64,000 bases of DNA from Dokdonella sp. (lineage in GTDB: Bacteria > Pseudomonadota > Gammaproteobacteria > Xanthomonadales > Rhodanobacteraceae): positions 124,001 to 188,000 of the forward strand of contig JALOBC010000001.1 in the NCBI GenBank assembly GCA_023228465.1. The letters are read 5' to 3'. Position numbers and translations under genes: made by a program. Below are positions 48,101-56,938 of this stretch, in pieces (the stretch's first letter is position 1; each line of letters begins with the position of its first letter). The notes under the pieces were generated by a model. The model searched no databases and had not been told where the DNA came from. It saw only the letters and a list, made by a program, of their open reading frames with translations.

Positions 48101-49723
48101 GGTGGGCGGATCGATCCGGCTGAGCCCGGCCACGCCGCCCACCCAGATCGCGCCCGCGTGATCTTCGGCCAGGGCAAGCACAAGGTCATCGGCCAGGCCG
48201 CCGAGGATGCCTTCGCCAGCCTGGGCGCGATAACGGGTCCAGGTGCGGCCCTTCGGGTCGTAGCGGTCCACGCCCCCGCCTGCCATGCCGATCCACAGGC
48301 TGCCATCATGCGCGGCCAGCAGCCGGTGCACGTTCTGCCCGGCCAGGCCGGGACCCTGCTCGCCCTCGCGCGCAGGCAGCAGCGTCAGGCGCCGCTGCTG
48401 CGGGTCGAGCAGCCCGGTGCCGACATCACTGGCCACCCACACCTGGTGCGATGCGCTGGCGGCGCTCAGCGCGTACACGGTCAGCTGTTCGGGCTGTGCG
48501 AGCGGAGCCGGCTCGATCGTGATGCGGTTGAAATCCTCGAACTGCCCGCTGGCGGGCACATAGCGGCGCAGGCCGGCACGCACGCCCAGCCACAGGCTGC
48601 CATCGTCCGCCTCGGCCAGGGCCTGTACATGGTTGCGGGCACCGAAGCGGTGGCCGTCGTGGTTGTCCACGAGGTAGCGGAATACCGTGCCTTCGGGCCT
48701 GGCCTTGAGCAGGCCATGGTCCGCCGTGCCGACCCACAGCAGGCCGGCCCGGTCGACCGCCAGCAGGGCGATGCGCGCTTCCGGCAAGCCACCGGGGAGC
48801 ATGGGCTGGGGCTCCAGCCAGTGGCCGCTGCCATGGTCCGCGGCGAGCACGGCCAGGCCCGTGTCCGACGCCGCCAGCCACACCTGGCCCAGCGCGTCTT
48901 CGACCATCGCCGTGAATGGCGAGCCGTCGGGTCGCGCCGGCCAGACCACGCGCGCGCTGTCCTCCGTGGTGATCTCGAACACTTGGCCGCCGGCCGCCAC
49001 CAGCACCCGGTCGAGGTGGTCCACCAGCACGGCACGTGGGTCGTTGAAGGTGGCTGGCGCCACGCGTTCCAGCGCATCGGCATCCGCTGGCAGGCGCCAC
49101 AGGCCACTGGAAGCGGCCAGCCAGAGCGTGCCGTCGGTGCCGAGGCAGGCCTTGTGCACGAAGGTCACGCCGGTGGCACCCGCCGGGATCACCAGGCGCC
49201 GGCGCTCGCGTCCGTCCGCCGGATCGAGCAGGATCAGGTCGGCGTTGCTGCCGACCCACAGCCCACGGCCAGGATCGAAAAGCAGCATCTGGATGCCTGC
49301 CGGCAGTTCCGCGGAGCCCTGCAGCGCGATGGTTTGAAAGCTGCCCACCCCCGGCACATGCCGGATCAGGCCGAGGGCACGCGTACCGATCCACAGGTTG
49401 CCGGCGGCGTCTTCGGCGAGGGCCGACACCGGGCCATCCGGCGCGTTGCCACCGGCTTGCGTGAACTCACGGAAGGCATAACCGTCGTACTGTTGCAGCC
49501 CGCTCGAGGTGCCAACCCAGACGAATCCGGTACGGTCCTGCAGGAAGGCACCAATGCTGTTCTGCGCCAGGCCCTGCTCGGTGGTGATCGCTTCGAAGCG
49601 GTAGTCGCGCCAGACCGCGTCGGCCCGACTTGCAGCGGGCCACACCAGCAGCACCAGAGCGAACACCAGCCACCCTTGCCGGATCGACAACTTCCCCGCC
49701 TGCCTTGAAGAGACGCTGCCCAT
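45134..49723 (-). CDS. propeller-Y_Y_Y-PAS-GGDEF-EAL sensor
   Basis: Encodes 1529 residues. A signal/anchor segment is followed by two beta-propellers of Reg_prop repeats (~35-680, with many WVGT/WIGT motifs), a Y_Y_Y domain (~700-780), a membrane helix (~800-820), two PAS domains (~830-1080), a diguanylate cyclase domain (~1085-1260, GGDEF intact near residue 1170) and an EAL phosphodiesterase domain (~1265-1520, EALLRW near 1296). It probably senses a periplasmic ligand, perhaps a carbohydrate, and sets the level of c-di-GMP. It sits between the zapA cluster and ygfB, normally neighbours. Confidence 0.9.
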   Translation of the reverse strand: MGSVSSRQAGKLSIRQGWLVFALVLLVWPAASRADAVWRDYRFEAITTEQGLAQNSIGAFLQDRTGFVWVGTSSGLQQYDGYAFREFTQAGGNAPDGPVSALAEDAAGNLWIGTRALGLIRHVPGVGSFQTIALQGSAELPAGIQMLLFDPGRGLWVGSNADLILLDPADGRERRRLVIPAGATGVTFVHKACLGTDGTLWLAASSGLWRLPADADALERVAPATFNDPRAVLVDHLDRVLVAAGGQVFEITTEDSARVVWPARPDGSPFTAMVEDALGQVWLAASDTGLAVLAADHGSGHWLEPQPMLPGGLPEARIALLAVDRAGLLWVGTADHGLLKARPEGTVFRYLVDNHDGHRFGARNHVQALAEADDGSLWLGVRAGLRRYVPASGQFEDFNRITIEPAPLAQPEQLTVYALSAASASHQVWVASDVGTGLLDPQQRRLTLLPAREGEQGPGLAGQNVHRLLAAHDGSLWIGMAGGGVDRYDPKGRTWTRYRAQAGEGILGGLADDLVLALAEDHAGAIWVGGVAGLSRIDPPTGSVSAYRHDAADPHAIPAGPVRALHVDRDGVLWLASRAGLARLDERDAGGSARFSHWLRGVQLPRGTIQSIASSRSNRIWLGTNRGIVMFDQVHDRFRSFTMADGLQGMEFSAGAATALANGDLVFGGVNGLNLVTPHMLDTTQRQVPVAITAVRIGTETELFAPVGESLRMPAAGHVISFEFAALDFAAPERNRFSYRLEGFDDEWVQAGTEHDATYTNLAPGRYLFEVRNSGADGSQTTGATRVALTVLPPWWSSTSARAAWLGLGLLVLAAAWRLARRRRALERAHRHDLAERENRLRLALWGSGDDFWDWNVADNEVVITTSDDLVNAGGWLGGAITVEDFLARLHSDDRKVFEQVMREHLEGSSPQFELECRLRNRSNEWSWLLVRGKTVARDAAGRAVRVCGTTRNVTAARAAEHERRVAHGVFASMAEAVAVTDLGFRFLTVNAAFTHITGWRQDEIVGRGIALLHGAEHPGDDFGAVAGALARGGYWRGELWLRRKDDREFLSWSKFTEVCDASGARTHYVAVIADITERKRAEQELRYLANYDALTGLPNRTLLSARIANAIARESRGNRKMAVLFFDLDRFKHINDSMGHATGDRVLRAIGHRLRQIVREGDSIARLGGDEFTVVLDDVADASEAERVAAKIIAAFELPLPLEGGQEVVVSPSIGISLYPDHGQTAADLLKCADTAMYQAKDHGRKTWMIYTAAMDATARLRANTTSALRKALERSELSLAYQPRMSLLDNRIAGVEALLRWRSAEFGDVAPGVFIPIAEESGLIIEIGNWVVEQACAQLAAWQAAGLRHLSMSINVSVAQLLRGNLIGHLREVLAHYALPPNRIELELTESMLMADPERSITTLRELKAVGVSLAIDDFGTGYSSLSYLRRLPIDTLKIDREFVGDITSDPDDEAITATIIMMAHALGLNVIAEGVERVEQVEYLREQDCDEIQGHWLSYPLPPGRCLAFLRRHAAGNEVPSRQPAG

Positions 49724-49845
49724 TGGCGCCCTGTTGACGACCGCTGTGGGCCAGTGTAGGCAAACGGCCGCGCCGGCGCCACGTGCGCGCCCGCGGCCAC
49801 CGCGTGCTGATAAACTGCCAGCACCGGCATTGGTGCCCACGAGAC

Positions 49846-50397
49846 ATGTCGAGCGATCTTCCCACCCACGCCGAACTCGCGCGCTCGCTTGCGGCTTCGG
49901 GACTCGGCGTCAACGCCAGCGACCTGCATGGGTCATTGAGTGGCTTCCTGTGCGTGGGCGGGCACGCCGATCCCGGCGACTGGCTGAATGCCTTGCAGCT
50001 CGATGGCGAGGCCCCGGCCCCGGCCTGCGCGGCAATCCTCGGGCAGCTCTATCGAAGCTGCCGCGCGCAGTTCGGCAACAGCTGCGTGGATGTCGTGCCA
50101 TTGCTTCCGGGCGACGACGCGCCGCTGGCCCGACGCGCCGCGGCACTGGCCGAGTGGTGCCGCGGATTTCTTGGTGGTTGTGGCCTGGCCGGCACCCTGG
50201 AAGCGCAGGGCCTGAGTGAGGACACGGTCGGCATCCTCGCCGATCTGGGCGCCATTGCGGCGACCCACTGCGACACGCTTGGCGGCGACGAGGACGAGCG
50301 TGCGTTCATTGGCCTGGTCGAATTCGTGGCCACCGCGGCCGCGCTGCTGCACCGGGAATCGTGCACCGGCTGGCGCGGCCAACGGCGACTGCACTGA
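49846..50397 (+). CDS. ygfB: UPF0149 family protein YgfB
   Basis: Encodes 183 residues. The segments VNASDLHGSLSGFLCVGG, EWCRGFLGGCGLAG and DEDERAFIGLVEFVATAAALL are family features. YgfB proteins are helical; in Pseudomonas YgfB affects a regulator of beta-lactam resistance. Here it precedes pepP by 44 bases as in E. coli, and a short overlap of upstream frames is ignored. It is divergent from the sensor gene. Confidence 0.92.
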   Translation: MSSDLPTHAELARSLAASGLGVNASDLHGSLSGFLCVGGHADPGDWLNALQLDGEAPAPACAAILGQLYRSCRAQFGNSCVDVVPLLPGDDAPLARRAAALAEWCRGFLGGCGLAGTLEAQGLSEDTVGILADLGAIAATHCDTLGGDEDERAFIGLVEFVATAAALLHRESCTGWRGQRRLH

Positions 50398-50441
50398 GCC
50401 ATGCACGCCAGCCACCCACACACGGTCGCCCGGGGCGCAGC

Positions 50442-51758
50442 ATGATCGACCAGAAGGAATACGCGCGTCGTCGCCGGCAGTTGATGCGCATGGCCGGCAC
50501 CGATGCGATCGTGATCGTCGGTGCTGCACCGGAGCGGGTGCGCAACAACGACGCGCACTATCCCTACCGCCAGGACAGCGACTTCCACTACCTGACCGGC
50601 TGTGCCGAGCCCAGTGCCGTGCTCGCCCTGGTGCCGGGCCGGGACAGCGGGGAAACCATCCTCTTCTGTCGCGAACGCGATCCCGAGCGCGAACGCTGGG
50701 ATGGCCCGCGCCTGGGCACCGAGGGCGCCGTTGCCACGCTGGGCCTGGACGATGCCTTCCCCATCGACGACATCGACGACATCCTGCCGGGCCTGATCGA
50801 GGGGCGGCGGCGCGTCTACTATCACTTCGGGCGTGACACCGACTTCGACCTCAAGCTGATCGGCTGGGTCAACCGGGTGCGTGCGCACATGCGCCATGGC
50901 GCCACGCCGCCGCATGAGTTCGTCGCCCTCTCGCACCTGTTGCACGACCTGCGCCTGTACAAGTCGCGGGCGGAGCTGCGCCTGATGCGCAAATCGGCGC
51001 GGATTGCCGCCGAGGCGCACGTGCGTGCCATGCGCGCGGTACGCCCGGGCATGGCCGAGCACCAGGTCGAGGCCGAACTGCTGCATGTGTTCCGCCACCA
51101 TGGCGCGGTGCCGAGCTACGAGCCGATCGTCGGCGGCGGCGCCAATGCATGCGTGCTGCACTACCGCGCCAATGATGCCGTGCTTGCCGCCGGCGATCTG
51201 CTGCTGGTGGATGCCGGTGCCGAATACCAGTGCTACGCCTCGGATATCACCCGCACCTACCCGGTCAGCGGACGTTTCACGCCCGCCCAGCGCGCGCTCT
51301 ATGACCTGGTGCTGGCCGCGCAGCTTGCCGGCATCGAGGAGGTCCGGCCCGGGCGCTCCTTCGATGCCTTCCACCAGGCCGCGGTGCACGTATTGACCCG
51401 TGGCCTGGTCAAGCTGGGCCTGCTGTCCGGCAGCGTGGCCAAGAACCTGCGCGAGCACAGCTACCGCAAGTTCTACATGCACAAGACCGGCCACTGGCTG
51501 GGGCTGGACGTGCACGACGTCGGCGACTACCGCGTCGATGGCGAATTCCGCCTGCTGGAACCGGGCATGGTGGTCACGGTGGAGCCCGGCCTGTACATGG
51601 CGCCTGATCTCAAGGGCGTGCCGGCGGAATATCGCGGCATCGGCATCCGCATCGAGGACGACGTGGCCGTCACGCGCGGCGAGCCGGAGGTGCTGTCCGC
51701 AGGCGTGCCCAAGGAGGCCGATGCCATCGAGGCGCTGATGGCCGCGGGCCGGGGCTGA
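50442..51758 (+). CDS. pepP: Xaa-Pro aminopeptidase (aminopeptidase P)
   Basis: Encodes 438 residues. It removes the N-terminal residue from peptides with proline in the second position. The M24 pita-bread domain (~180-430) has metal ligands in LLLVDAGAEYQCYASDITRTYP (two Asp), HKTGHWLGLDVHD (His), VVTVEPGLYM (Glu) and GIRIEDDVAVT (Glu). The N-terminal domain includes RNNDAHYPYRQDSDFHYLTG. It follows ygfB as in the conserved order. Confidence 0.95.
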   Translation: MIDQKEYARRRRQLMRMAGTDAIVIVGAAPERVRNNDAHYPYRQDSDFHYLTGCAEPSAVLALVPGRDSGETILFCRERDPERERWDGPRLGTEGAVATLGLDDAFPIDDIDDILPGLIEGRRRVYYHFGRDTDFDLKLIGWVNRVRAHMRHGATPPHEFVALSHLLHDLRLYKSRAELRLMRKSARIAAEAHVRAMRAVRPGMAEHQVEAELLHVFRHHGAVPSYEPIVGGGANACVLHYRANDAVLAAGDLLLVDAGAEYQCYASDITRTYPVSGRFTPAQRALYDLVLAAQLAGIEEVRPGRSFDAFHQAAVHVLTRGLVKLGLLSGSVAKNLREHSYRKFYMHKTGHWLGLDVHDVGDYRVDGEFRLLEPGMVVTVEPGLYMAPDLKGVPAEYRGIGIRIEDDVAVTRGEPEVLSAGVPKEADAIEALMAAGRG

Positions 51759-51868
51759 AGGCTGCCGCGGGCGGCATGCAGGGTGACGGCGTTCGCGGAA
51801 ACGCCAGCCCGGATGTGCTTTCATTGGCGGCGACACGCCGGCCCGTGCCGGTACCAGGGGGTGTCGTG

Positions 51869-52327
51869 ATGCGTACTGGAACATCCTTGGCCTGGCTGCT
51901 CGCCGGCTGTCTCTTCATGAGTGGCCTGCAGGCGCAGGATGCGGCCACCGAAGCGCGGGTCGCTGCGCAGATGCGTGCCGCGCTGGACGAAGGGCCGCAG
52001 GTGCCGGCTGCCCGGTCGGCGCCCGGACAGGAGTTGCCCTGGGAAACGCGGATCATGGCCGAGGTGGTGCCGCCGCCGGCGCCCACCGTGCAGGAGGCCG
52101 ACGGCGCCGGTGCGGTCACGACAGCCCCCGAAGATGGCGTTCCCTTCGATGCGCTGGCGCGCCTGGTAGGTCACCGCGTGACCATCGTCACGCGCGGCGC
52201 CCGCACGCACAAGGGAGTCGTTGCGAGTGCCAACGGCAAGCAGGTGCAGTTGCAGGTGCGCCGCGCCGGTGGCACCGCGACCTACACCCTGCTTCGCGAT
52301 CAGGTGATGCGCATCGAAACGCGCTGA
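51869..52327 (+). CDS. secreted hypothetical protein
   Basis: Encodes 152 residues with a signal peptide (ends near ~25, LQAQDAATEA). The mature part has a charged helical N-half and a C-half of ~60 residues (FDALARLVGHRVTIVTRGAR... and GTATYTLLRDQVMRIE) that looks like a small beta-barrel, possibly SH3-like, but no family is named. A strong ribosome-binding site (AGGGGGTG) precedes the ATG. Its position after pepP suggests it may be co-transcribed. Confidence 0.65.
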   Translation: MRTGTSLAWLLAGCLFMSGLQAQDAATEARVAAQMRAALDEGPQVPAARSAPGQELPWETRIMAEVVPPPAPTVQEADGAGAVTTAPEDGVPFDALARLVGHRVTIVTRGARTHKGVVASANGKQVQLQVRRAGGTATYTLLRDQVMRIETR

Positions 52328-52425
52328 AGGCATGGCGCCGGCCACGTCGCGGCACAAGCCCACTATCATGCAGGGTTTTCCGATCCCGCCCAGGCGGTGT
52401 CGACCCTGCTGCCGTGGACGTGCCC

Positions 52426-54264
52426 ATGAAACTTCCGGTTCCCTTCATCCAGCTGCCGCTCACCTTCGATGCTGCCGTGCTGGCCGACGAAATCGGCCGC
52501 TACGATGCCGCACTGTGGCGCGCGCATCCGGATGGCATCCCTGGCAACAGCGCGCTGCCGCTGGCCACCGTCGATGGCGATCCGGCGCGCGGCGACGCCC
52601 TGCAGGGACCGATGCGCCCGACTCCGGCGCTCGAGGCCAGTCCCTACATGCGCCAGGTGCTGGCCAGCCTGGAGGCGGTACTCGGGCGCATCCGGCTGAT
52701 GCGCCTGGCCGGGCGCGGCGAAGTCTCCCAGCACGTCGATACCAACCACTACTGGAACGAACGCGTGCGCGTGCACGTGCCGATCCTGACCCAGCCAACG
52801 GTGCGCTTCCAGTGTGCCGACGCCGAGGTCAACATGGCGGCCGGCGAATGCTGGATCTTCGATACCTGGCGCATGCACCGCGTGCTCAACGCCGATGAGC
52901 GCCCACGCGTGCACCTGGTGATCGACACCATCGGCAGTCCGCGCTTCTGGAAGCTGGTCAACGCCGGGCGGCCGCACACCGCGCCGCGCGAAGGCTGGCA
53001 GCTGCGCCACGTCGCCCCGCAGCCGGAGGCCACGCCGGAGCTGGTATTCGAGTCCGTCAACCTGATGACGCCCATGAGCTACTGGGAGCTGCGCGGCCAC
53101 GTGCAGTTCCTGCTCGGCGAGGCGCGCCAGCATCCGCGCATGCCGACCATCGTCGGCCTGGCCAGCGCCTTCGTCGGCGAATGGCAGGCGCTGTGGTACC
53201 GCTACGGCTCATCCAGTGACGGCCAGGAGGCCTACCGTCGCCTGCTGGATGGCTTCCTCGGCCAGGTCCAGCGCCTGGGCAGCGACATCCCGCTGCAGAA
53301 CGGCGCGTCGCTGGCGGCCGCCGCGACCGGTCTGCTCGGACGTGCCGCGCAGCGCCCCGAGGTCGTCACGCCGACCGAGGAATCCGGGCGCAGCGGTACG
53401 CTCGCCGTTGCCCCGGCGCGTGCAGCGGCCCTCATCGAGCGGCCGGTGTTCATCGTCTCCTCGCCGCGTTCGGGCTCGACCCTGTTGTTCGAGACGCTCG
53501 CCCGCGCGCCCGACCTCCACACCATCGGCGGCGAGGGCCATGGCGTGGTCGAGGGCATCGCCGGCCTGGACGTGCCGGGGCGCGGCCATGACTCCAATCG
53601 CCTGCTGGCCGCCGACGCGACGGCCGAGGTGGTCGCTCAACTGCACCAGCGCTACGCCGCGCGACTGATCGATCGCGCCGGTCGCTCGGCAGCGCCCGAC
53701 AGCCGCGTGCGCATGCTGGAGAAGACGCCGAAGAACGCACTGCGCATCCCGTTCCTGCGGGAAGCCTTCGCCGACGCGCAATTCGTCTATCTGTGGCGCG
53801 ACCCGCGCCAGGTGCTGGCCAGCATGCTCGAAGCCTGGGAATCCGGTGGATTTCGCACCTATCCCGAGCTTCCCGGCTGGACCGGCCTGCCCTGGTCGCT
53901 GTTGCTGGTGCCGGGCTGGCGCGAACTCATCGGCAGGCCGCTGGCCGAGATCGTCGCCGCGCAGTGGGCCGCCACCACCACCGCCATCCTCGATGATCTC
54001 GCCGCGCTGGATCAGGCGCGCGTGTGCATTGCGCGCTACGACGACTTCATCGCCCGGCCGCAGGCCGAAGCCGAGCGCATCGCCGCGGCAATGGATTTCG
54101 GCTGGGACCACGCGTTGAGCGGAGCGCTGCCGCTCGCCAACCACACGGTGTCGCGCCCGCACGCCGACAAGTGGCGCCGGCGCGAAGCGGAAATCCTGCC
54201 GGCCCTGGCGCGTCACGCCGAGGTGGTCGAGCGCGCGGCGGCCTTCGTGGCGCGGGACACCTGA
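52426..54264 (+). CDS. aspartyl/asparaginyl beta-hydroxylase-sulfotransferase fusion
   Basis: Encodes about 612 residues. The N-terminal ~200 residues resemble the non-haem iron and 2-oxoglutarate dependent Asp/Asn beta-hydroxylase: QHVDTNHYWNERVRVHVPI-like iron site (His-Asp), then WIFDTWRMHRVLN with the second His. The C-terminal ~270 residues are a sulfotransferase with the 3'-phosphate (PAPS) loop FIVSSPRSGSTLLFE and a later WRDPRQVLASML. The combination suggests a two-step modification of one target, but the substrate is unknown. A small linker with LGSDIPLQNG lies between. Confidence 0.82.
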   Translation: MKLPVPFIQLPLTFDAAVLADEIGRYDAALWRAHPDGIPGNSALPLATVDGDPARGDALQGPMRPTPALEASPYMRQVLASLEAVLGRIRLMRLAGRGEVSQHVDTNHYWNERVRVHVPILTQPTVRFQCADAEVNMAAGECWIFDTWRMHRVLNADERPRVHLVIDTIGSPRFWKLVNAGRPHTAPREGWQLRHVAPQPEATPELVFESVNLMTPMSYWELRGHVQFLLGEARQHPRMPTIVGLASAFVGEWQALWYRYGSSSDGQEAYRRLLDGFLGQVQRLGSDIPLQNGASLAAAATGLLGRAAQRPEVVTPTEESGRSGTLAVAPARAAALIERPVFIVSSPRSGSTLLFETLARAPDLHTIGGEGHGVVEGIAGLDVPGRGHDSNRLLAADATAEVVAQLHQRYAARLIDRAGRSAAPDSRVRMLEKTPKNALRIPFLREAFADAQFVYLWRDPRQVLASMLEAWESGGFRTYPELPGWTGLPWSLLLVPGWRELIGRPLAEIVAAQWAATTTAILDDLAALDQARVCIARYDDFIARPQAEAERIAAAMDFGWDHALSGALPLANHTVSRPHADKWRRREAEILPALARHAEVVERAAAFVARDT

Positions 54265-54295
54265 GATACGCAACGGGTGGGCTGCGCAGCGTGAT

Positions 54296-54949
54296 TCAGG
54301 CGCGGGGCGCACCGGTCGCGTCGAACAACCGCGTGCGTACCGCGGGTTCATCGACGCCAAGGTTCCGCTCGCCGGCAAGCAGCAGGTCGATCAGCGGCCG
54401 GCTGGGCAGGAAATCGCAGATCATGTGGATGCGCGGGCGCGCTGGATCGGCATTCCATACGCCATGCAGGTTGGAATTGTTGAGCGCCCACACTTCGCCC
54501 TCGGCCATGTGGAAGCTGCGGTCGACGCTGAACATCCATACCTGCGCATGGGTCAGGATCGGCACGTGGATGCGGATCGTCTGGCCGAAATACGGCGCCT
54601 GATCCACATGCGGGCTGATCACCGCGCCGCCGGGCAGCAGTGCCAGCAGGCAGCGCAGCGGTGGCGCCTGCATGCGTTCGTGGATCAGCGCGTGCAGGCT
54701 CGGCAGCCAGCCCAGTGCCTCGCGGTCCTCGACCGGCTTGTCGCCCTCGGCCGGGGCGTGGCCACGCAGGAACACCGCCTGCGCCGGGCGGTGCACGCCT
54801 ACGCGCCCGCCCTGGCTGCCCCACAGGTGCGCGGGCAGGGTGTCGAGTTCGGCGCGCACCTGCTCCGCATCGACGCGCAGCGCCAGCCGTGTGCAGCGCC
54901 CCACCAGGCGGTTCTTGTCGAGCAATGGGCGTCCCGGAACGATCAGCAT
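54296..54949 (-). CDS. aspartyl/asparaginyl beta-hydroxylase domain protein
   Basis: Encodes 217 residues, a single hydroxylase domain: PHVDQAPYFGQTIRIHVPI gives the His-Asp of the iron site and NLHGVWNAD the second His with the Arg for 2-oxoglutarate (ARPRIHMICDF) following. It is convergent with the fusion gene, whose N-terminal part is a related hydroxylase, so the pair may have arisen by duplication or may act on related targets. Start MLIVPGRPL; no signal peptide. Confidence 0.85.
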   Translation of the reverse strand: MLIVPGRPLLDKNRLVGRCTRLALRVDAEQVRAELDTLPAHLWGSQGGRVGVHRPAQAVFLRGHAPAEGDKPVEDREALGWLPSLHALIHERMQAPPLRCLLALLPGGAVISPHVDQAPYFGQTIRIHVPILTHAQVWMFSVDRSFHMAEGEVWALNNSNLHGVWNADPARPRIHMICDFLPSRPLIDLLLAGERNLGVDEPAVRTRLFDATGAPRA

Positions 54950-55167
54950 GGGTCAGGCAAGTGCAGGCAACCGCGCCGATGGTAATGCATCTGTACGCGG
55001 CCCCGGATCGCACGCAGCGTGCATGCGCGCACGGGGCACGGCGATGGAGGCGCGCAGTGGGAGCCCGCGTTCAGCCAGCGTCCGCCCGCGCTCGCTAGAC
55101 TGTTGGCCCAAGCTGCAGGTCGATACGCGTACCCTGTATTCGCACCAGCCACTGAAGGAGTCAGGCC

Positions 55168-55794
55168 ATGTCCGCGACACCGTTTCTTTCCGACATCCAG
55201 ACCATCCGCAAGCGCGCACGCCAGCACCTCGAGCGTGGTGCAGTCACCTCGAGCTATACACTCGATCGCGACGTGGTCCTGAAGCTCCTCAACGAGGCGC
55301 TGGCAACCGAGCTCGTTTGCGTGTTGCGCTACAAGGCGCATTACTACCTTGCTTCAGGGATCAACGCGCAGAGTGTGGCGGCCGAGTTCCTCGAGCACGC
55401 GAACGAGGAACAGGAGCATGCCGATCGGATCGCCGAACGGATCACCCAGCTCGACGGCACGCCGAATTTCGCTCCGGATGGCCTGTCCTCGCGCAGTCAT
55501 TCGGAGTTCGTCGTGCCGGGAAACCTGGCCGCGATGATCGAGGAGAATCTGGTCGCCGAGCGCATCGCCATCGACAGCTATCGCGAAATCATCAACTATA
55601 TCGGCGATGCGGATACCACCAGCCGGCGCATGCTCGAGGAAATCCTCGCGGTCGAGGAAGAACATGCCGAAGACATGAAGACGCTGATGGAGGACTTCGG
55701 CAAGAAGGGCGAGCCGGCCAAGCCGGCCAAGCCGCGCGCTGCCCGCCCTGCATCCGCAAAGCCTGCCAGCAAGCGCCAGATCAAACGCAGCTGA
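55168..55794 (+). CDS. ferritin-like (bacterioferritin-type) protein with basic tail
   Basis: Encodes 208 residues. The four-helix ferritin-like domain (~30-175) contains ELVCVLRYKAHYY, FLEHANEEQEHADRIAER and LVAERIAIDSYREI with EEEHAEDM, giving the Glu/His pattern of a di-iron site. The last ~30 residues are a Lys/Ala/Pro-rich tail resembling histone H1 or the tails of DNA-binding Dps proteins; it is extra compared with typical family members. It may store iron or detoxify and may bind DNA; both are inferred. An AAGGAG ribosome-binding site precedes the ATG. Confidence 0.85.
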   Translation: MSATPFLSDIQTIRKRARQHLERGAVTSSYTLDRDVVLKLLNEALATELVCVLRYKAHYYLASGINAQSVAAEFLEHANEEQEHADRIAERITQLDGTPNFAPDGLSSRSHSEFVVPGNLAAMIEENLVAERIAIDSYREIINYIGDADTTSRRMLEEILAVEEEHAEDMKTLMEDFGKKGEPAKPAKPRAARPASAKPASKRQIKRS

Positions 55795-55841
55795 CCGCAA
55801 GCCCGACCCGCCGGTCGCGGGATGCCAAGCCGAGGAGTTCC

Positions 55842-56852
55842 ATGGAAACTGGGTCGTCTTACCGCCGACGCTGGCCGCTCGCGCTGCGGGTCATCGGCAG
55901 CGTGCTGCTGGCGTACGTCCTCGGCGTGCTGGTGCTCATGTGGTGGTGGGACAAGGAGCCGCCGCATTTCGACGTGACCGCCAATGCCCGGGCCAGGGTG
56001 CAGGCGCTCGACGCACGCATGGTCACCGGGTCGGTCAGCGCGGCCACGCTGGCGACGGTCGCCGAAACGCTGCTCGACAAGCGCGGCGGCTATCTCAGCA
56101 ACGACCGCCTGCCGCCAGGCGTATTGATGGACAACGTGCCGAACTGGGAATTTGGCGTCGTGACCGCCACGCGCGATTTTGCCCGGGCCCTGCGCAACGA
56201 ATTCAGCCGTTCGCAGACACAGTCGGTCGAGGACAAGGATCTGCAGGAGGCCGACCCGCTGTTCAGTTCACCCAACGACCGCTGGTTGCTGCCCAGTTCG
56301 GAAAGCCAGTATCGCAAGGGCATCGCACGCGTTGACAGCTACCTGGTGCGGCTCGGCGAAGGGCCGGGCAGCGGCGCCGAGTTCTACGCGCGCGCCGACA
56401 ATCTCGCCGACTTCCTGCAGATCGCCTCATCGCGCCTGGGGTCGCTTTCGCAGCGCCTGTCGGCCAGTGTCGGCCAGGATCGGATCGACAGCGATAGCGA
56501 TGCGGCTACCAGCGACGCGAGTGCACCGATCGGCAACGTGATGGTGAAGACGCCATGGACGAAGATCGACGACAATTTCTACGAGGCGCGTGGCTACACC
56601 TGGGCGCTGCGCGAACAACTCGAAGCGATCCGCGTCGATTTCGCGCCGATCCTGCGCAACAAGAATGCCGTCATCAGCCTTGAGCAGGTGATTCGCGAAC
56701 TGGAAGGGGCGCAGCGCCCATTGCGCAGCCCGATTGTCCTGAATGGCGCGCCGTTCGGGTTTTTCGCCAACCATTCCCTGGTGATGGCGAACTACATATC
56801 GCGCGCGAACGCGGCCATGATCGACCTGCGCGAACTGCTCAAGCGCGGCTGA
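55842..56852 (+). CDS. DUF2333 family inner-membrane protein
   Basis: Encodes 336 residues, one N-terminal membrane helix (~14-38, VIGSVLLAYVLGVLVLMWWWD) and a large periplasmic domain with GGYLSNDRLPPGVLMDNVPNWEFG, the DUF2333 hallmark. Members are widespread in Gammaproteobacteria; function unknown. The ATG follows a GAGGAG ribosome-binding site. It is 47 bases downstream of the ferritin-like gene, perhaps in the same transcript. Confidence 0.88.
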   Translation: METGSSYRRRWPLALRVIGSVLLAYVLGVLVLMWWWDKEPPHFDVTANARARVQALDARMVTGSVSAATLATVAETLLDKRGGYLSNDRLPPGVLMDNVPNWEFGVVTATRDFARALRNEFSRSQTQSVEDKDLQEADPLFSSPNDRWLLPSSESQYRKGIARVDSYLVRLGEGPGSGAEFYARADNLADFLQIASSRLGSLSQRLSASVGQDRIDSDSDAATSDASAPIGNVMVKTPWTKIDDNFYEARGYTWALREQLEAIRVDFAPILRNKNAVISLEQVIRELEGAQRPLRSPIVLNGAPFGFFANHSLVMANYISRANAAMIDLRELLKRG

Positions 56853-56938
56853 CGCACGGCCGCTCGCGGCGTGCGCGGGGCTTGGCGGCCGCTCGCGGCG
56901 CATGCCAAGATCGGTCATCTCCCGCCGAACCCATCCGC

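Noticed and set aside
47228-49708. 826-codon plus-strand frame across the sensor gene
   Set aside because: It is antisense to the propeller part of the sensor and is Gln/Arg/His-rich without domains.
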